This document shows, one piece after another, positions 1 to 5,335 of a stretch of 5,335 bases of DNA. Each line of letters begins with the position of its first letter. The stretch's first letter is position 1. The stretch is from NCBI GenBank assembly GCA_023228445.1, contig JALOBD010000148.1:1-5335 (forward strand). The letters are read 5' to 3'. Origin of the DNA: Sphaerochaeta sp. GTDB taxonomy: Bacteria; Spirochaetota; Spirochaetia; Sphaerochaetales; Sphaerochaetaceae. Below the pieces are notes generated by a model that was not told the origin of the DNA, did no database searches, and worked only from the letters and a program-made list of their open reading frames with translations. A program made the position numbers and the translations under genes.

Positions 1-14
1 ATCAAGACACGTTT

Positions 15-19
15 AGGAG
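15..19 (+). promoter_or_regulatory. Ribosome binding site of the alpha-galactosidase gene
   Basis: AGGAG lies six bases before the ATG at 26, a normal Shine-Dalgarno spacing. It fixes that ATG as the start. Only 25 bases precede the gene in this window, so its promoter, and whether it follows other sugar-uptake genes in an operon, cannot be seen. Confidence 0.8.
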
Positions 20-25
20 TAACCG

Positions 26-2377
26 ATGATCACCAAAACGGACCGACTTTTCAACCTCTCGACCAAGCGCACCACCTACCTCTTCGCCGTCACCGAGACC
101 GGTCACCTCGAGCACCTCTTCTACGGCAGAAAGCTCGACAACCCCTACATCAGCATCGACGCCTTTGCCGAGAAGCGCAGCCAACCCATCGGGTGCTCCG
201 TAGCCTACGACAGCGACCACCCCACCCTCTTTCTCACCAACCTCTGTGCCGAGTACTCCACCGCCGGCAAAGGCGAGATGCGCGAGTGCTCGTTGGAGGT
301 TGAGTATGGGCGTGGGATGCAGACACTGGACTTCATCTACCAGTCGGCCCGAATCCTTGCCGGAAAGCCGAGGATGTTCGGCGGCCTGCCCCAGGCGTAT
401 GGGGACAAGGGGCAGTGCACCACCGTCGAGGTGATGCTGCGCGACAAGGTCCTGCCGCTGCGCCTCGGTCTCACCTACACCACCTTTGAGGAGAGCGATG
501 TCATCACGCGGCGCGTGACGCTCTACAACGACTCGACGCAGACGGTGCGCATCAACAACATCGCCAGCCTCCAGCTCGACCTCACCGGCGAGTGGGAGTT
601 GACCACCTTCGACGGCGCGTGGGCGCGCGAGCGGTACATGCATACCCGCCCCCTCTACCCGGGGATCGTGGTAAACGACTCCAAGAGCGGGGTCAGCTCT
701 GCTGACCACAACCCCTGCATCTTCTTGAGCAACGAGCGGGAGGAGTGCATCGGGGTCAACCTCATCTACTCCTCCAGCCACCGCCAGGTGGTGGAGGTCT
801 CCCCCTACGCCAAGACGCGGGTGCTCACCGGTATCAACCCGGCGACCTTCAGCTGGCAGCTCTCCCCCCAGGACCGTTTCCAGAGCCCCGAGGCAGTGCT
901 CACCTACTCCCCCGCCGGCATGAACGGGGCGAGCGCCAACTTCCACCACTTCATCAACAACCACATCGTGCGCGGCGCATGGAAGTTTCGCGAGCGTCCC
1001 GTGCTGGTCAACAACTGGGAGGCCACGTACTTCAAGTTCACCGAGGAGAAGCTGCTCTCGCTGGCCAGGGAGAGCGCCGAGCTCGGTGTCGAGCTCTTCG
1101 TCCTCGATGACGGGTGGTTCGGCTACCGCGATGATGACAACTCCTCCCTCGGCGACTGGTCGGTGAACACCAAGAAGCTCCCCTCCGGCCTTGCCGGCCT
1201 GAGCCGGGAGATCCACCGCTTGGGTATGATGTTCGGCCTCTGGGTCGAACCGGAGATGGTCAGCATCGAGAGTCAACTCTACAAAAACCACCCCGATTGG
1301 ATGATCGCCATCCCCAATCGCCAGCCAAGCGTCGGACGCAACCAGTACATCCTCGACCTCTCGCGCCAGGATGTGCGTACCTACCTCTTCGAGGCGCTCA
1401 GCCAAGCGTTCCACCTCGGCGACGTCAACTACGTCAAGTGGGACATGAACCGCACCTTCAGCGATCTCTACAGTGCAAACCCCGAGGTGCAGCACCACGG
1501 TGAGTTCCTCCACCGCTACATCCTCGGCCTCTACGACCTCTTGGAGAAGCTCACCCAGGCCTTCCCCACCGTCCTCTTCGAGTCGTGTGCAAGCGGGGGC
1601 AACCGCTTCGACCTGGGGATGCTCTGCTTCATGAGCCAGACCTGGACGAGCGACAACACCGATGCCCTCTCCCGCCTCTACATCCAGGAGGGGACCAGCT
1701 GCGGCTACCCCCTCTCGACGATGGGGGCTCACGTTTCAGCCTCGCCCAACCACCAGACGCTGCGGCGCAGCGACCTGGAGAGCCGCTTCAACGTCGCCGC
1801 CTTCGGTGTGCTGGGGTATGAGCTGGATATCACGCGCTTGAACCGCCAGCAGAAGGAGGCCATCAGGGGACAGATCTCCTTCTACAAGGCCCACCGATCG
1901 CTCCTCCAGTACGGACACTTCACCCGCGTCAAGCTGGCCAACAGCACCGCCAACCACGTCGTCTGGGCCGTCTCCAACCGTGACAAGAGCGAGCTGCTCG
2001 TCCTCTTTGCCCAGAAGCTCGCCCAAGCCAACCCGGGAGGCGATATCCTGCGCATCGAGGCGGTCGACACCCAGGCGATCTACGAGATCTTCCCCCGCCA
2101 ACAGAAGCTCGATATCAAGATGTTCGGAGATTTGGTCAACCGCATCAGCCCCATCCCCATCACCGAGGGGGGTATCACACAGGAGACCATCAGCAAGGCC
2201 ATCGCACTGGACAGCGAGGTGGAGCACTACCGCGCCAGCGGCGAGCAGATCGCCTGGGGCGGCATCAAGCTCAACCAGCAGTTCGGCGGCACCGGCTACG
2301 ATTCGATGACCCGCGTCCTCGGCGACTTCGGCAGCCGCATCTACCTCTTCAAGCGGGTGGAGCTAAAACGCCAGTAG
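26..2377 (+). CDS. aga: Alpha-galactosidase, glycoside hydrolase family 36
   Basis: This 783-residue enzyme should hydrolyse terminal alpha-1,6-galactosyl bonds in melibiose, raffinose and related oligosaccharides. It has no signal peptide or membrane segment, so it should act in the cytoplasm on imported sugar. An N-terminal beta-sandwich domain (about residues 1-320) precedes the TIM barrel (about 325-640) and a C-terminal beta domain. Barrel motifs in order are NNWEAT (329-334), DDGWFG (361-366), WVEPEMV (406-412), KWDMNR (471-476), CASGGNRFD (521-529) and SDNTDA (542-547). By family knowledge Asp473 is the nucleophile and Asp543 the acid/base; their 70-residue spacing matches characterised GH36 enzymes. 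The length is slightly above the roughly 720-745 usual for bacterial members. The end SGEQIAWGGIKL...DFGSRIYLF matches the family C-terminal domain, so the gene is complete. The family call is very secure; the exact substrate is inferred, and the symbol is a generic one for the family. Confidence 0.96.
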   Translation: MITKTDRLFNLSTKRTTYLFAVTETGHLEHLFYGRKLDNPYISIDAFAEKRSQPIGCSVAYDSDHPTLFLTNLCAEYSTAGKGEMRECSLEVEYGRGMQTLDFIYQSARILAGKPRMFGGLPQAYGDKGQCTTVEVMLRDKVLPLRLGLTYTTFEESDVITRRVTLYNDSTQTVRINNIASLQLDLTGEWELTTFDGAWARERYMHTRPLYPGIVVNDSKSGVSSADHNPCIFLSNEREECIGVNLIYSSSHRQVVEVSPYAKTRVLTGINPATFSWQLSPQDRFQSPEAVLTYSPAGMNGASANFHHFINNHIVRGAWKFRERPVLVNNWEATYFKFTEEKLLSLARESAELGVELFVLDDGWFGYRDDDNSSLGDWSVNTKKLPSGLAGLSREIHRLGMMFGLWVEPEMVSIESQLYKNHPDWMIAIPNRQPSVGRNQYILDLSRQDVRTYLFEALSQAFHLGDVNYVKWDMNRTFSDLYSANPEVQHHGEFLHRYILGLYDLLEKLTQAFPTVLFESCASGGNRFDLGMLCFMSQTWTSDNTDALSRLYIQEGTSCGYPLSTMGAHVSASPNHQTLRRSDLESRFNVAAFGVLGYELDITRLNRQQKEAIRGQISFYKAHRSLLQYGHFTRVKLANSTANHVVWAVSNRDKSELLVLFAQKLAQANPGGDILRIEAVDTQAIYEIFPRQQKLDIKMFGDLVNRISPIPITEGGITQETISKAIALDSEVEHYRASGEQIAWGGIKLNQQFGGTGYDSMTRVLGDFGSRIYLFKRVELKRQ

Positions 2378-3487
2378 CGAGGCCATCTCATCATCTGCGA
2401 CGTATTGGCGGTAGTGGGAGCGGACAAAGCCCAGGTGTTCCGTACTGCCGACGAGGATTGCGCCGATGAGAAGCGAGTCCTCGATGAAGAACGCTTCGTA
2501 GCGACTCTCCCGCCGCTTGTAGACCCGCGGTCCCTTCAGCGAGCCCACGCTCACCACGTCAAGGCCTTCGCCTTTGAAGCGGGTGAAGAGGACCGGCTCT
2601 TTGTAGGTCACCAGCTCGCTGGTAAGGTTGTGGGCTGCGCACTCGGCCATCGCCAGAGCCACCGGCACAACGCCGGGGATCTTGTCGTGCCATTGGGCGC
2701 AGTCCCCGATGGCCAGGACATCCGGGTCGCTGGTGCGAAGGTAATCATCAACCACAATCCCCTGGTCGACCTCCAGGCCCGCCGCCTTGGCCAACGCAAC
2801 CTCGGGCAGTACCCCGAGTGAGAGCAGGAGGGTGTTACAGGCAAGCTCCTCCTCCCCTTCGACGATGAGCGCCCTGAGGTGGCCGCGCGGATCGAGTTTT
2901 TGTGCCTGGGCCCTCACCCCCTCGCGAATGACCAGGCCCTGCCCCTCGAGGTGCTCCTTGAGGATCGAGGCGCCCTCGCGGTCGAGCTGCTTGGAAAGGA
3001 TATGGTCGGCGACCTCTACGACGGTCACCTCGTACCCCCTGCGCCGCACCCAGATGGCCGTCTCCAACCCCAACAGCCCGCCACCGAGGACCACCACGGG
3101 GCTCTCGATGGTATCACCGATATGCTGGGCATCGTCGAAGGTTCTGAGCGTACACGCTCCGTCGGTGACGGAGAAGATGTCCAGCATCCGTGACCGGCTA
3201 CCGGTTGCGATGATAAGCTTGTCGTAGGGGTAGGAAACGCTCCCGCTGAAGACGAGCTTGTTCGATATATCGATGCCCGTTACCGGGCGTTTCATAAGGT
3301 ATGGTGGATCGCTCTTGGCGATGAGGCCGGAGAGCGCCTCCTTGTCACAGAGCGCCTGGGGCAGCATGATGCGTGAGTAGAAGCCCACCGGCTCCTCGCT
3401 GAAGAGCTGTACCTCCACACCCTTGGCAGCGAGCCGGCTGGCCACCGTCGCCCCTGCCACCCCATTTCCAATGATGATGACGTTCAT
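2363..3487 (-). CDS. FAD/NAD(P)-dependent oxidoreductase, NADH:rubredoxin reductase-like
   Basis: This 374-residue flavoprotein belongs to the pyridine nucleotide-disulfide oxidoreductase class I fold. The FAD-binding GNGVAG (residues 7-12) is followed by IATG (93-96), the NAD-binding GGGLLG (135-140) and the second FAD motif LAIGDC (258-263). The acidic Glu158 at the end of the second strand of the NAD fold favours NADH over NADPH. There is no CxxC redox pair, which argues against thioredoxin or lipoamide reductases. Length and the FYSRIMLPQAL segment (36-46) fit the NirB-type/NADH:rubredoxin reductase group, where electrons go to rubredoxin and then to oxygen- or peroxide-reducing proteins in anaerobes. 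No rubredoxin or flavodiiron gene lies nearby in the window, so the partner is inferred. The ATG is preceded by a strong Shine-Dalgarno. The 3' end overlaps the convergent alpha-galactosidase gene by 15 bp. Confidence 0.9.
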   Translation of the reverse strand: MNVIIIGNGVAGATVASRLAAKGVEVQLFSEEPVGFYSRIMLPQALCDKEALSGLIAKSDPPYLMKRPVTGIDISNKLVFSGSVSYPYDKLIIATGSRSRMLDIFSVTDGACTLRTFDDAQHIGDTIESPVVVLGGGLLGLETAIWVRRRGYEVTVVEVADHILSKQLDREGASILKEHLEGQGLVIREGVRAQAQKLDPRGHLRALIVEGEEELACNTLLLSLGVLPEVALAKAAGLEVDQGIVVDDYLRTSDPDVLAIGDCAQWHDKIPGVVPVALAMAECAAHNLTSELVTYKEPVLFTRFKGEGLDVVSVGSLKGPRVYKRRESRYEAFFIEDSLLIGAILVGSTEHLGFVRSHYRQYVADDEMASLLAF

Positions 3488-3632
3488 GGCATCCTCCCCT
3501 CTCTGAGGCTATCGAGACGGGCCGAGTGTGTCCACCAAAGGAGGGAGCGCTTCTGCAAGATTGTCAGAATATCGCCGTTCACTTGTTCTCTACGATACCC
3601 ACTGGTACGCTACGAGCAAAGGAAGTAAGGCC
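3488..3632. promoter_or_regulatory. Divergent intergenic region
   Basis: This 145-bp spacer separates two genes read away from each other, so it should contain both promoters. I could not find a convincing -35/-10 pair on either strand. On the plus strand there is a TTGTCA at 3561-3566 (one mismatch to a -35) with no good -10 at 16-18 bp. Other visible structure is a TTCTG/CAGAA inverted repeat (3551-3555 and 3565-3569), and CTACGA repeated exactly 20 bp apart (3590-3595 and 3610-3615), about two helical turns. These may be protein-binding sites, but both are short enough to be chance. An upstream extension of the next reading frame to 3528 crosses this region but has no ribosome binding site. 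Confidence 0.4.
3493..3497 (-). promoter_or_regulatory. Ribosome binding site of the oxidoreductase gene
   Basis: Read on the minus strand, GGAGG (within AGGGGAGGAT) sits five bases before the ATG whose first base is 3487. This is the strongest Shine-Dalgarno in the window and confirms the chosen start. Confidence 0.8.
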
Positions 3633-3803
3633 ATGGATACAATGAGCGATAGAAGTGAAGGAGAGAGAGCGCGTGCAGAACGGGCCTTGGCAGCCTTCAA
3701 GGAAGCCCAAGAAGCGTTCATCGGCGTAGCAGCAGAGGTGGGGATCGAAGACGAGGAGGATGTGGTCACGCTTGTCAAGCAGGTTCGCTCTAAGCAGGCC
3801 TGA
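3633..3803 (+). CDS. Small acidic hypothetical protein
   Basis: I do not recognise this 56-residue protein. After a short polar N-terminus, residues 8-36 are rich in Ala, Glu, Arg and Gln and should form a helix. A break at GIEDEED (37-43) leads to a second likely helix, VVTLVKQVRSK (44-54). It is acidic (13 Asp/Glu against 8 Lys/Arg), with no signal peptide, membrane segment or cysteine, so it is probably cytosolic and may oligomerise. The start at 3633 has GGAAG seven bases upstream (3621-3625); the ATG at 3642 is a second choice, using TAAGG. The frame stays open back to 3528, but that stretch looks non-coding. The two-helix layout recalls the ends of some small antitoxins, but I see neither a DNA-binding motif nor a toxin partner. 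It could be a lineage-specific gene; some chance remains that it is not coding. Confidence 0.6.
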   Translation: MDTMSDRSEGERARAERALAAFKEAQEAFIGVAAEVGIEDEEDVVTLVKQVRSKQA

Positions 3804-3815
3804 TCGCCACCCCCC

Positions 3816-3844
3816 TTGTCACTTCTTGCCCTGCTCTGTAGTAT
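3816..3844 (+). promoter_or_regulatory. Sigma70-type promoter for the acetyltransferase-gpsA unit
   Basis: TTGTCA (3816-3821, five of six to TTGACA) and TAGTAT (3839-3844, four of six to TATAAT) are separated by exactly 17 bp, the optimal spacing. Transcription would start around 3850-3853, at the acetyltransferase ATG (3852). It lies in the 48-bp gap after the small hypothetical gene, so the acetyltransferase-gpsA pair can be expressed separately from that gene. The call rests on sequence match only. Confidence 0.6.
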
Positions 3845-3851
3845 GAACACA

Positions 3852-4331
3852 ATGAATAAAAGTGTCATATTCCTTGAGGCAGGCAGGGCTGCGCTCCAAG
3901 AGAACCGTTCGTATCTTGAACAGTGTCAGGCGATCAGGCGCGAGGTGTTTGTCAACGGCCAGGGAGTCGATGAGAAGATCGACTTCGATGGCAAGGACGA
4001 GAGCTGTGCCCACCTTCTCTTGGTGATCGACACCCTGGCGGTGGGAACGGCCCGCATCCGCAAGACCGAGCGTGGCACCAAGCTTGAGCGCATCGCCGTC
4101 CTCGCCTCCCATCGAGGCCAAGGCCTCGGTGAGATCCTGGTCCGCTCTGCCCTCTCCCTCCTTGAGGAGGCCCCCTACATCCACGCCCAGATGGCCAGCT
4201 TGAGCTTCTACACCCACCTCGGCTTCGTCCAGGAGAAGGCGGAGATCTTCTACGAGGCCAATATCCCCCACACCACCATGATCTACCCACAGACGGCTGT
4301 TGAAGCGCCATGGCCCATTACCAGACGATAG
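3852..4331 (+). CDS. GNAT-family N-acetyltransferase, YjcF/ElaA-like
   Basis: This 159-residue protein has the single-domain GNAT fold, which transfers an acetyl group from acetyl-CoA to an amine. The N-terminal RREVFVNGQGV (29-39) followed by DGKDESCAHLLL (47-58) is typical of the YjcF/ElaA branch. Next come GTARIR (65-70) and the acetyl-CoA pyrophosphate-binding motif A, LERIAVLASHRGQGLG (78-93) with its RGQGLG loop. HAQ (111-113), FYTHLGF (119-125) and EANIPHTTM (135-143) complete the subfamily pattern. The natural substrate of this branch is mostly unknown, so none is given. Start choice: ATG 3843 overlaps the likely -10 box, and no start (TTG 3816, ATG 3843 or ATG 3852) has a Shine-Dalgarno, so 3852 is preferred as a leaderless start. 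The last 22 bases overlap the gpsA start in another frame, which suggests translational coupling. The fold is sure; the first few residues are not. Confidence 0.9.
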   Translation: MNKSVIFLEAGRAALQENRSYLEQCQAIRREVFVNGQGVDEKIDFDGKDESCAHLLLVIDTLAVGTARIRKTERGTKLERIAVLASHRGQGLGEILVRSALSLLEEAPYIHAQMASLSFYTHLGFVQEKAEIFYEANIPHTTMIYPQTAVEAPWPITRR

Positions 4332-5275
4332 TCGTGGCCGGGGCGGGGGTCTTTGGCACTGCGATGGCTGAGCGGCTCTGCTGGAACACCACCAATACCG
4401 TCATCATCCACTCCATCGAAGCGGATGTAGTGGCCGATATCAATCGCAACCATCGCAACACCAAGTACTTTCCCACCCACTTCCTCAATACCTCCATCCG
4501 GGCGACCGGGGACAACGCCATCTTCGCCTCAGCTGACTATATCCTGCTGGTCATTCCCTCCAAGGCCATCGTGAGCTTCTGTACCAGCATCGAGGCGCTG
4601 GTCAAGCCATCGTGCTTGGTCATCAACCTGGCCAAGGGGATGAGCGAGGACGGTGCCTTCATCACCGAGCAGATCCCCTTTGCCCGCACCGCGAGCATGA
4701 AGGGTCCATCCTTCGCCATCGAGGTGCTTCACGGCCTGCCCACCGCCTTCACGTTCGGTGGGAAGCGAGATGACCACCGGGTCTTCAAGAGAGACTGCCT
4801 GCCGGCTACCGGCTTCTCCCTCGACTACACCGACGACATCCGCTCGGTGGAGTTGATGAGCCTGCTCAAGAACATGTATGCCATCGCCATTGGCCTGGTC
4901 AGCGGGCGCTTCAACTCCCCCAACGTCGACTTTCTCATCTACACCAAGGCAGTCTCCGAGATGCGCGCGTTCCTCTCCCTCTACGACTGCTCGACTGAGA
5001 CAATCTTCCGCTACTGTGGCATCGGGGACCTTGGGCTGACCAGTCTCAATGACCTCTCCCGCAACCGCACCCTCGGCCTCTTGATGGGCAAGGGTTTCAA
5101 CCTCGACAACGGCCACTCGGCCACCGTCATCGAGGGTAGCCGCACCGTCCGCCTGATGGGCTCTCTGGTCAGAGAGCGGGGCAAGAGCGAGGAGTTTCCC
5201 ATCGTCAGCGCCCTCTACGCGCTCATGTACGAGGGCTCCTCCCTCAACGACTATATGCAGGCAGTCTTCTCCTAA
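4310..5275 (+). CDS. gpsA: Glycerol-3-phosphate dehydrogenase [NAD(P)+], GpsA family, divergent
   Basis: This 321-residue cytosolic enzyme should reduce dihydroxyacetone phosphate to sn-glycerol-3-phosphate, the backbone of phospholipids. The N-terminal Rossmann fold carries GAGVFG (11-16), with VIPSKA (81-86) and NLAKGM (106-111). The C-terminal helical domain shows KGPSFAIEV (131-139), the catalytic-lysine motif LLKNMYAIAIG (185-195, Lys187), GIGDLGLTS (237-245), SRNR (250-253), VIEGSRT (273-279) and FPIVSALYALMYEG (296-309). Length is close to the usual 330. Odd points: the family segment normally reading roughly GxNAKAALITRG is SPNVDFLIYTKA here (203-214), with Lys213 where Arg is usual, and FGTA replaces the common WGTA. 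This may be lineage divergence or a paralogue with altered substrate preference. The ATG sits just before the Rossmann glycines and overlaps the acetyltransferase stop. There is only a weak GAAG four bases upstream, so translation probably relies on coupling. Confidence 0.88.
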   Translation: MAHYQTIVVAGAGVFGTAMAERLCWNTTNTVIIHSIEADVVADINRNHRNTKYFPTHFLNTSIRATGDNAIFASADYILLVIPSKAIVSFCTSIEALVKPSCLVINLAKGMSEDGAFITEQIPFARTASMKGPSFAIEVLHGLPTAFTFGGKRDDHRVFKRDCLPATGFSLDYTDDIRSVELMSLLKNMYAIAIGLVSGRFNSPNVDFLIYTKAVSEMRAFLSLYDCSTETIFRYCGIGDLGLTSLNDLSRNRTLGLLMGKGFNLDNGHSATVIEGSRTVRLMGSLVRERGKSEEFPIVSALYALMYEGSSLNDYMQAVFS

Positions 5276-5333
5276 TCCACAAATTCATATGAATTCATGG
5301 AACGTAATCCATGAATTTAGATGAATTTGTGGA
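5276..5333. repeat. AT-rich 26-bp inverted repeat; possible terminator or palindromic element
   Basis: The left arm (5276-5301) and right arm (5308-5333) pair over 26 bp, with one mismatch and one G-T wobble, around the six-base spacer ACGTAA. It begins at the base after the gpsA stop codon and is far richer in A and T than the genes. The word AATTCAT/ATGAATT occurs five times (5282, 5289, 5292, 5311, 5321), including a perfect 14-bp palindrome at 5282-5295. As RNA it would fold into a long hairpin and could end or stabilise the gpsA transcript. However, it lacks the GC-rich stem of a standard terminator, and the window stops before any T run could be seen. It could also be an interspersed repeat or a binding site. 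Confidence 0.75.
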
Positions 5334-5335
5334 AT

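Noticed and set aside
2..2227. Two long minus-strand open frames (2-1732, 576 residues, and 1736-2227, 163 residues) opposite nearly all of the alpha-galactosidase gene
   Set aside because: They are rich in Val, Glu, Gly, Ala and Leu, with no motif or domain, and mirror the GC-ending codons of the sense gene. The sense strand encodes an unmistakable full GH36 enzyme. These are codon-bias shadows.
2405..3227. Plus-strand open frames opposite the oxidoreductase gene
   Set aside because: They are shorter, low in recognisable motifs and overlap one another, whereas the minus strand shows complete FAD and NAD motifs in order and a strong ribosome binding site.
3528..3632. N-terminal extension of the small protein back to a GTG at 3528
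   Set aside because: No ribosome binding site precedes 3528. The extension would consume most of the divergent promoter region, and its residues have a composition unlike the remainder, while 3633 has a usable GGAAG.
3633..4331. Toxin-antitoxin pair made of the small protein and the GNAT acetyltransferase
   Set aside because: Toxic GNATs (TacT/AtaT type) normally follow a ribbon-helix-helix antitoxin gene that touches or overlaps them. Here the small protein shows no such motif, there is a 48-bp gap with its own promoter, and the acetyltransferase has YjcF/ElaA motifs and is coupled to gpsA.
4529..5116. A 195-residue minus-strand open frame inside gpsA
   Set aside because: It has the same Val/Glu/Gly/Ala-rich shadow composition, no recognisable motif, and lies fully opposite a gene with clear GpsA motifs.
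5276..5335. CRISPR repeat or insertion-sequence terminal repeat
   Set aside because: Only one palindromic unit is visible, with no spacer-repeat periodicity, no cas gene, no transposase and no target-site duplication. The window end prevents a further test.

Overview
The window is bacterial chromosome, densely coding and fairly GC-rich in its genes (roughly 60% by eye; not computed exactly). It holds five genes: four encode recognisable metabolic enzymes and one encodes a small protein I cannot place. There is no rRNA, tRNA, CRISPR array, insertion sequence, phage or secretion gene. Lineage cannot be fixed from the sequence. An anaerobic or fermentative carbohydrate user is suggested by a cytoplasmic family 36 alpha-galactosidase beside a rubredoxin-reductase-like flavoprotein. 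A Sphaerochaeta-like spirochaete or a Firmicute would fit, but this is a low-confidence guess.

Layout: bases 26-2377 (+) encode a complete GH36 alpha-galactosidase with both catalytic aspartates. Its 3' end overlaps by 15 bp the 3' end of a convergent gene (2363-3487, -) for a two-dinucleotide-fold FAD/NADH oxidoreductase. Between that gene's start (3487) and the next gene (3633, +) lies a 145-bp divergent intergenic region, the main regulatory spacer of the window. A small acidic, helical 56-residue protein follows (3633-3803). Next comes a good sigma70-type promoter (3816-3844) placed almost on top of the start codon of a GNAT acetyltransferase (3852-4331), which suggests a leaderless transcript. 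The acetyltransferase overlaps by 22 bp the start of a gpsA-like glycerol-3-phosphate dehydrogenase (4310-5275), so the two probably form one transcription unit. Directly after the gpsA stop codon is an AT-rich, nearly perfect 26-bp inverted repeat (5276-5333) that runs to the edge of the window.

How the genes work together: the alpha-galactosidase would release galactose from melibiose/raffinose-type sugars in the cytoplasm. The gpsA product would turn dihydroxyacetone phosphate into sn-glycerol-3-phosphate for phospholipid synthesis. The flavoprotein would pass NADH electrons to a small redox protein such as rubredoxin. Apart from the acetyltransferase-gpsA pair, I see no evidence of one shared pathway, and I found no clearly new multi-gene system. 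The most unusual items are the terminal palindrome, the probable leaderless promoter and a gpsA product with an altered substrate-domain motif.
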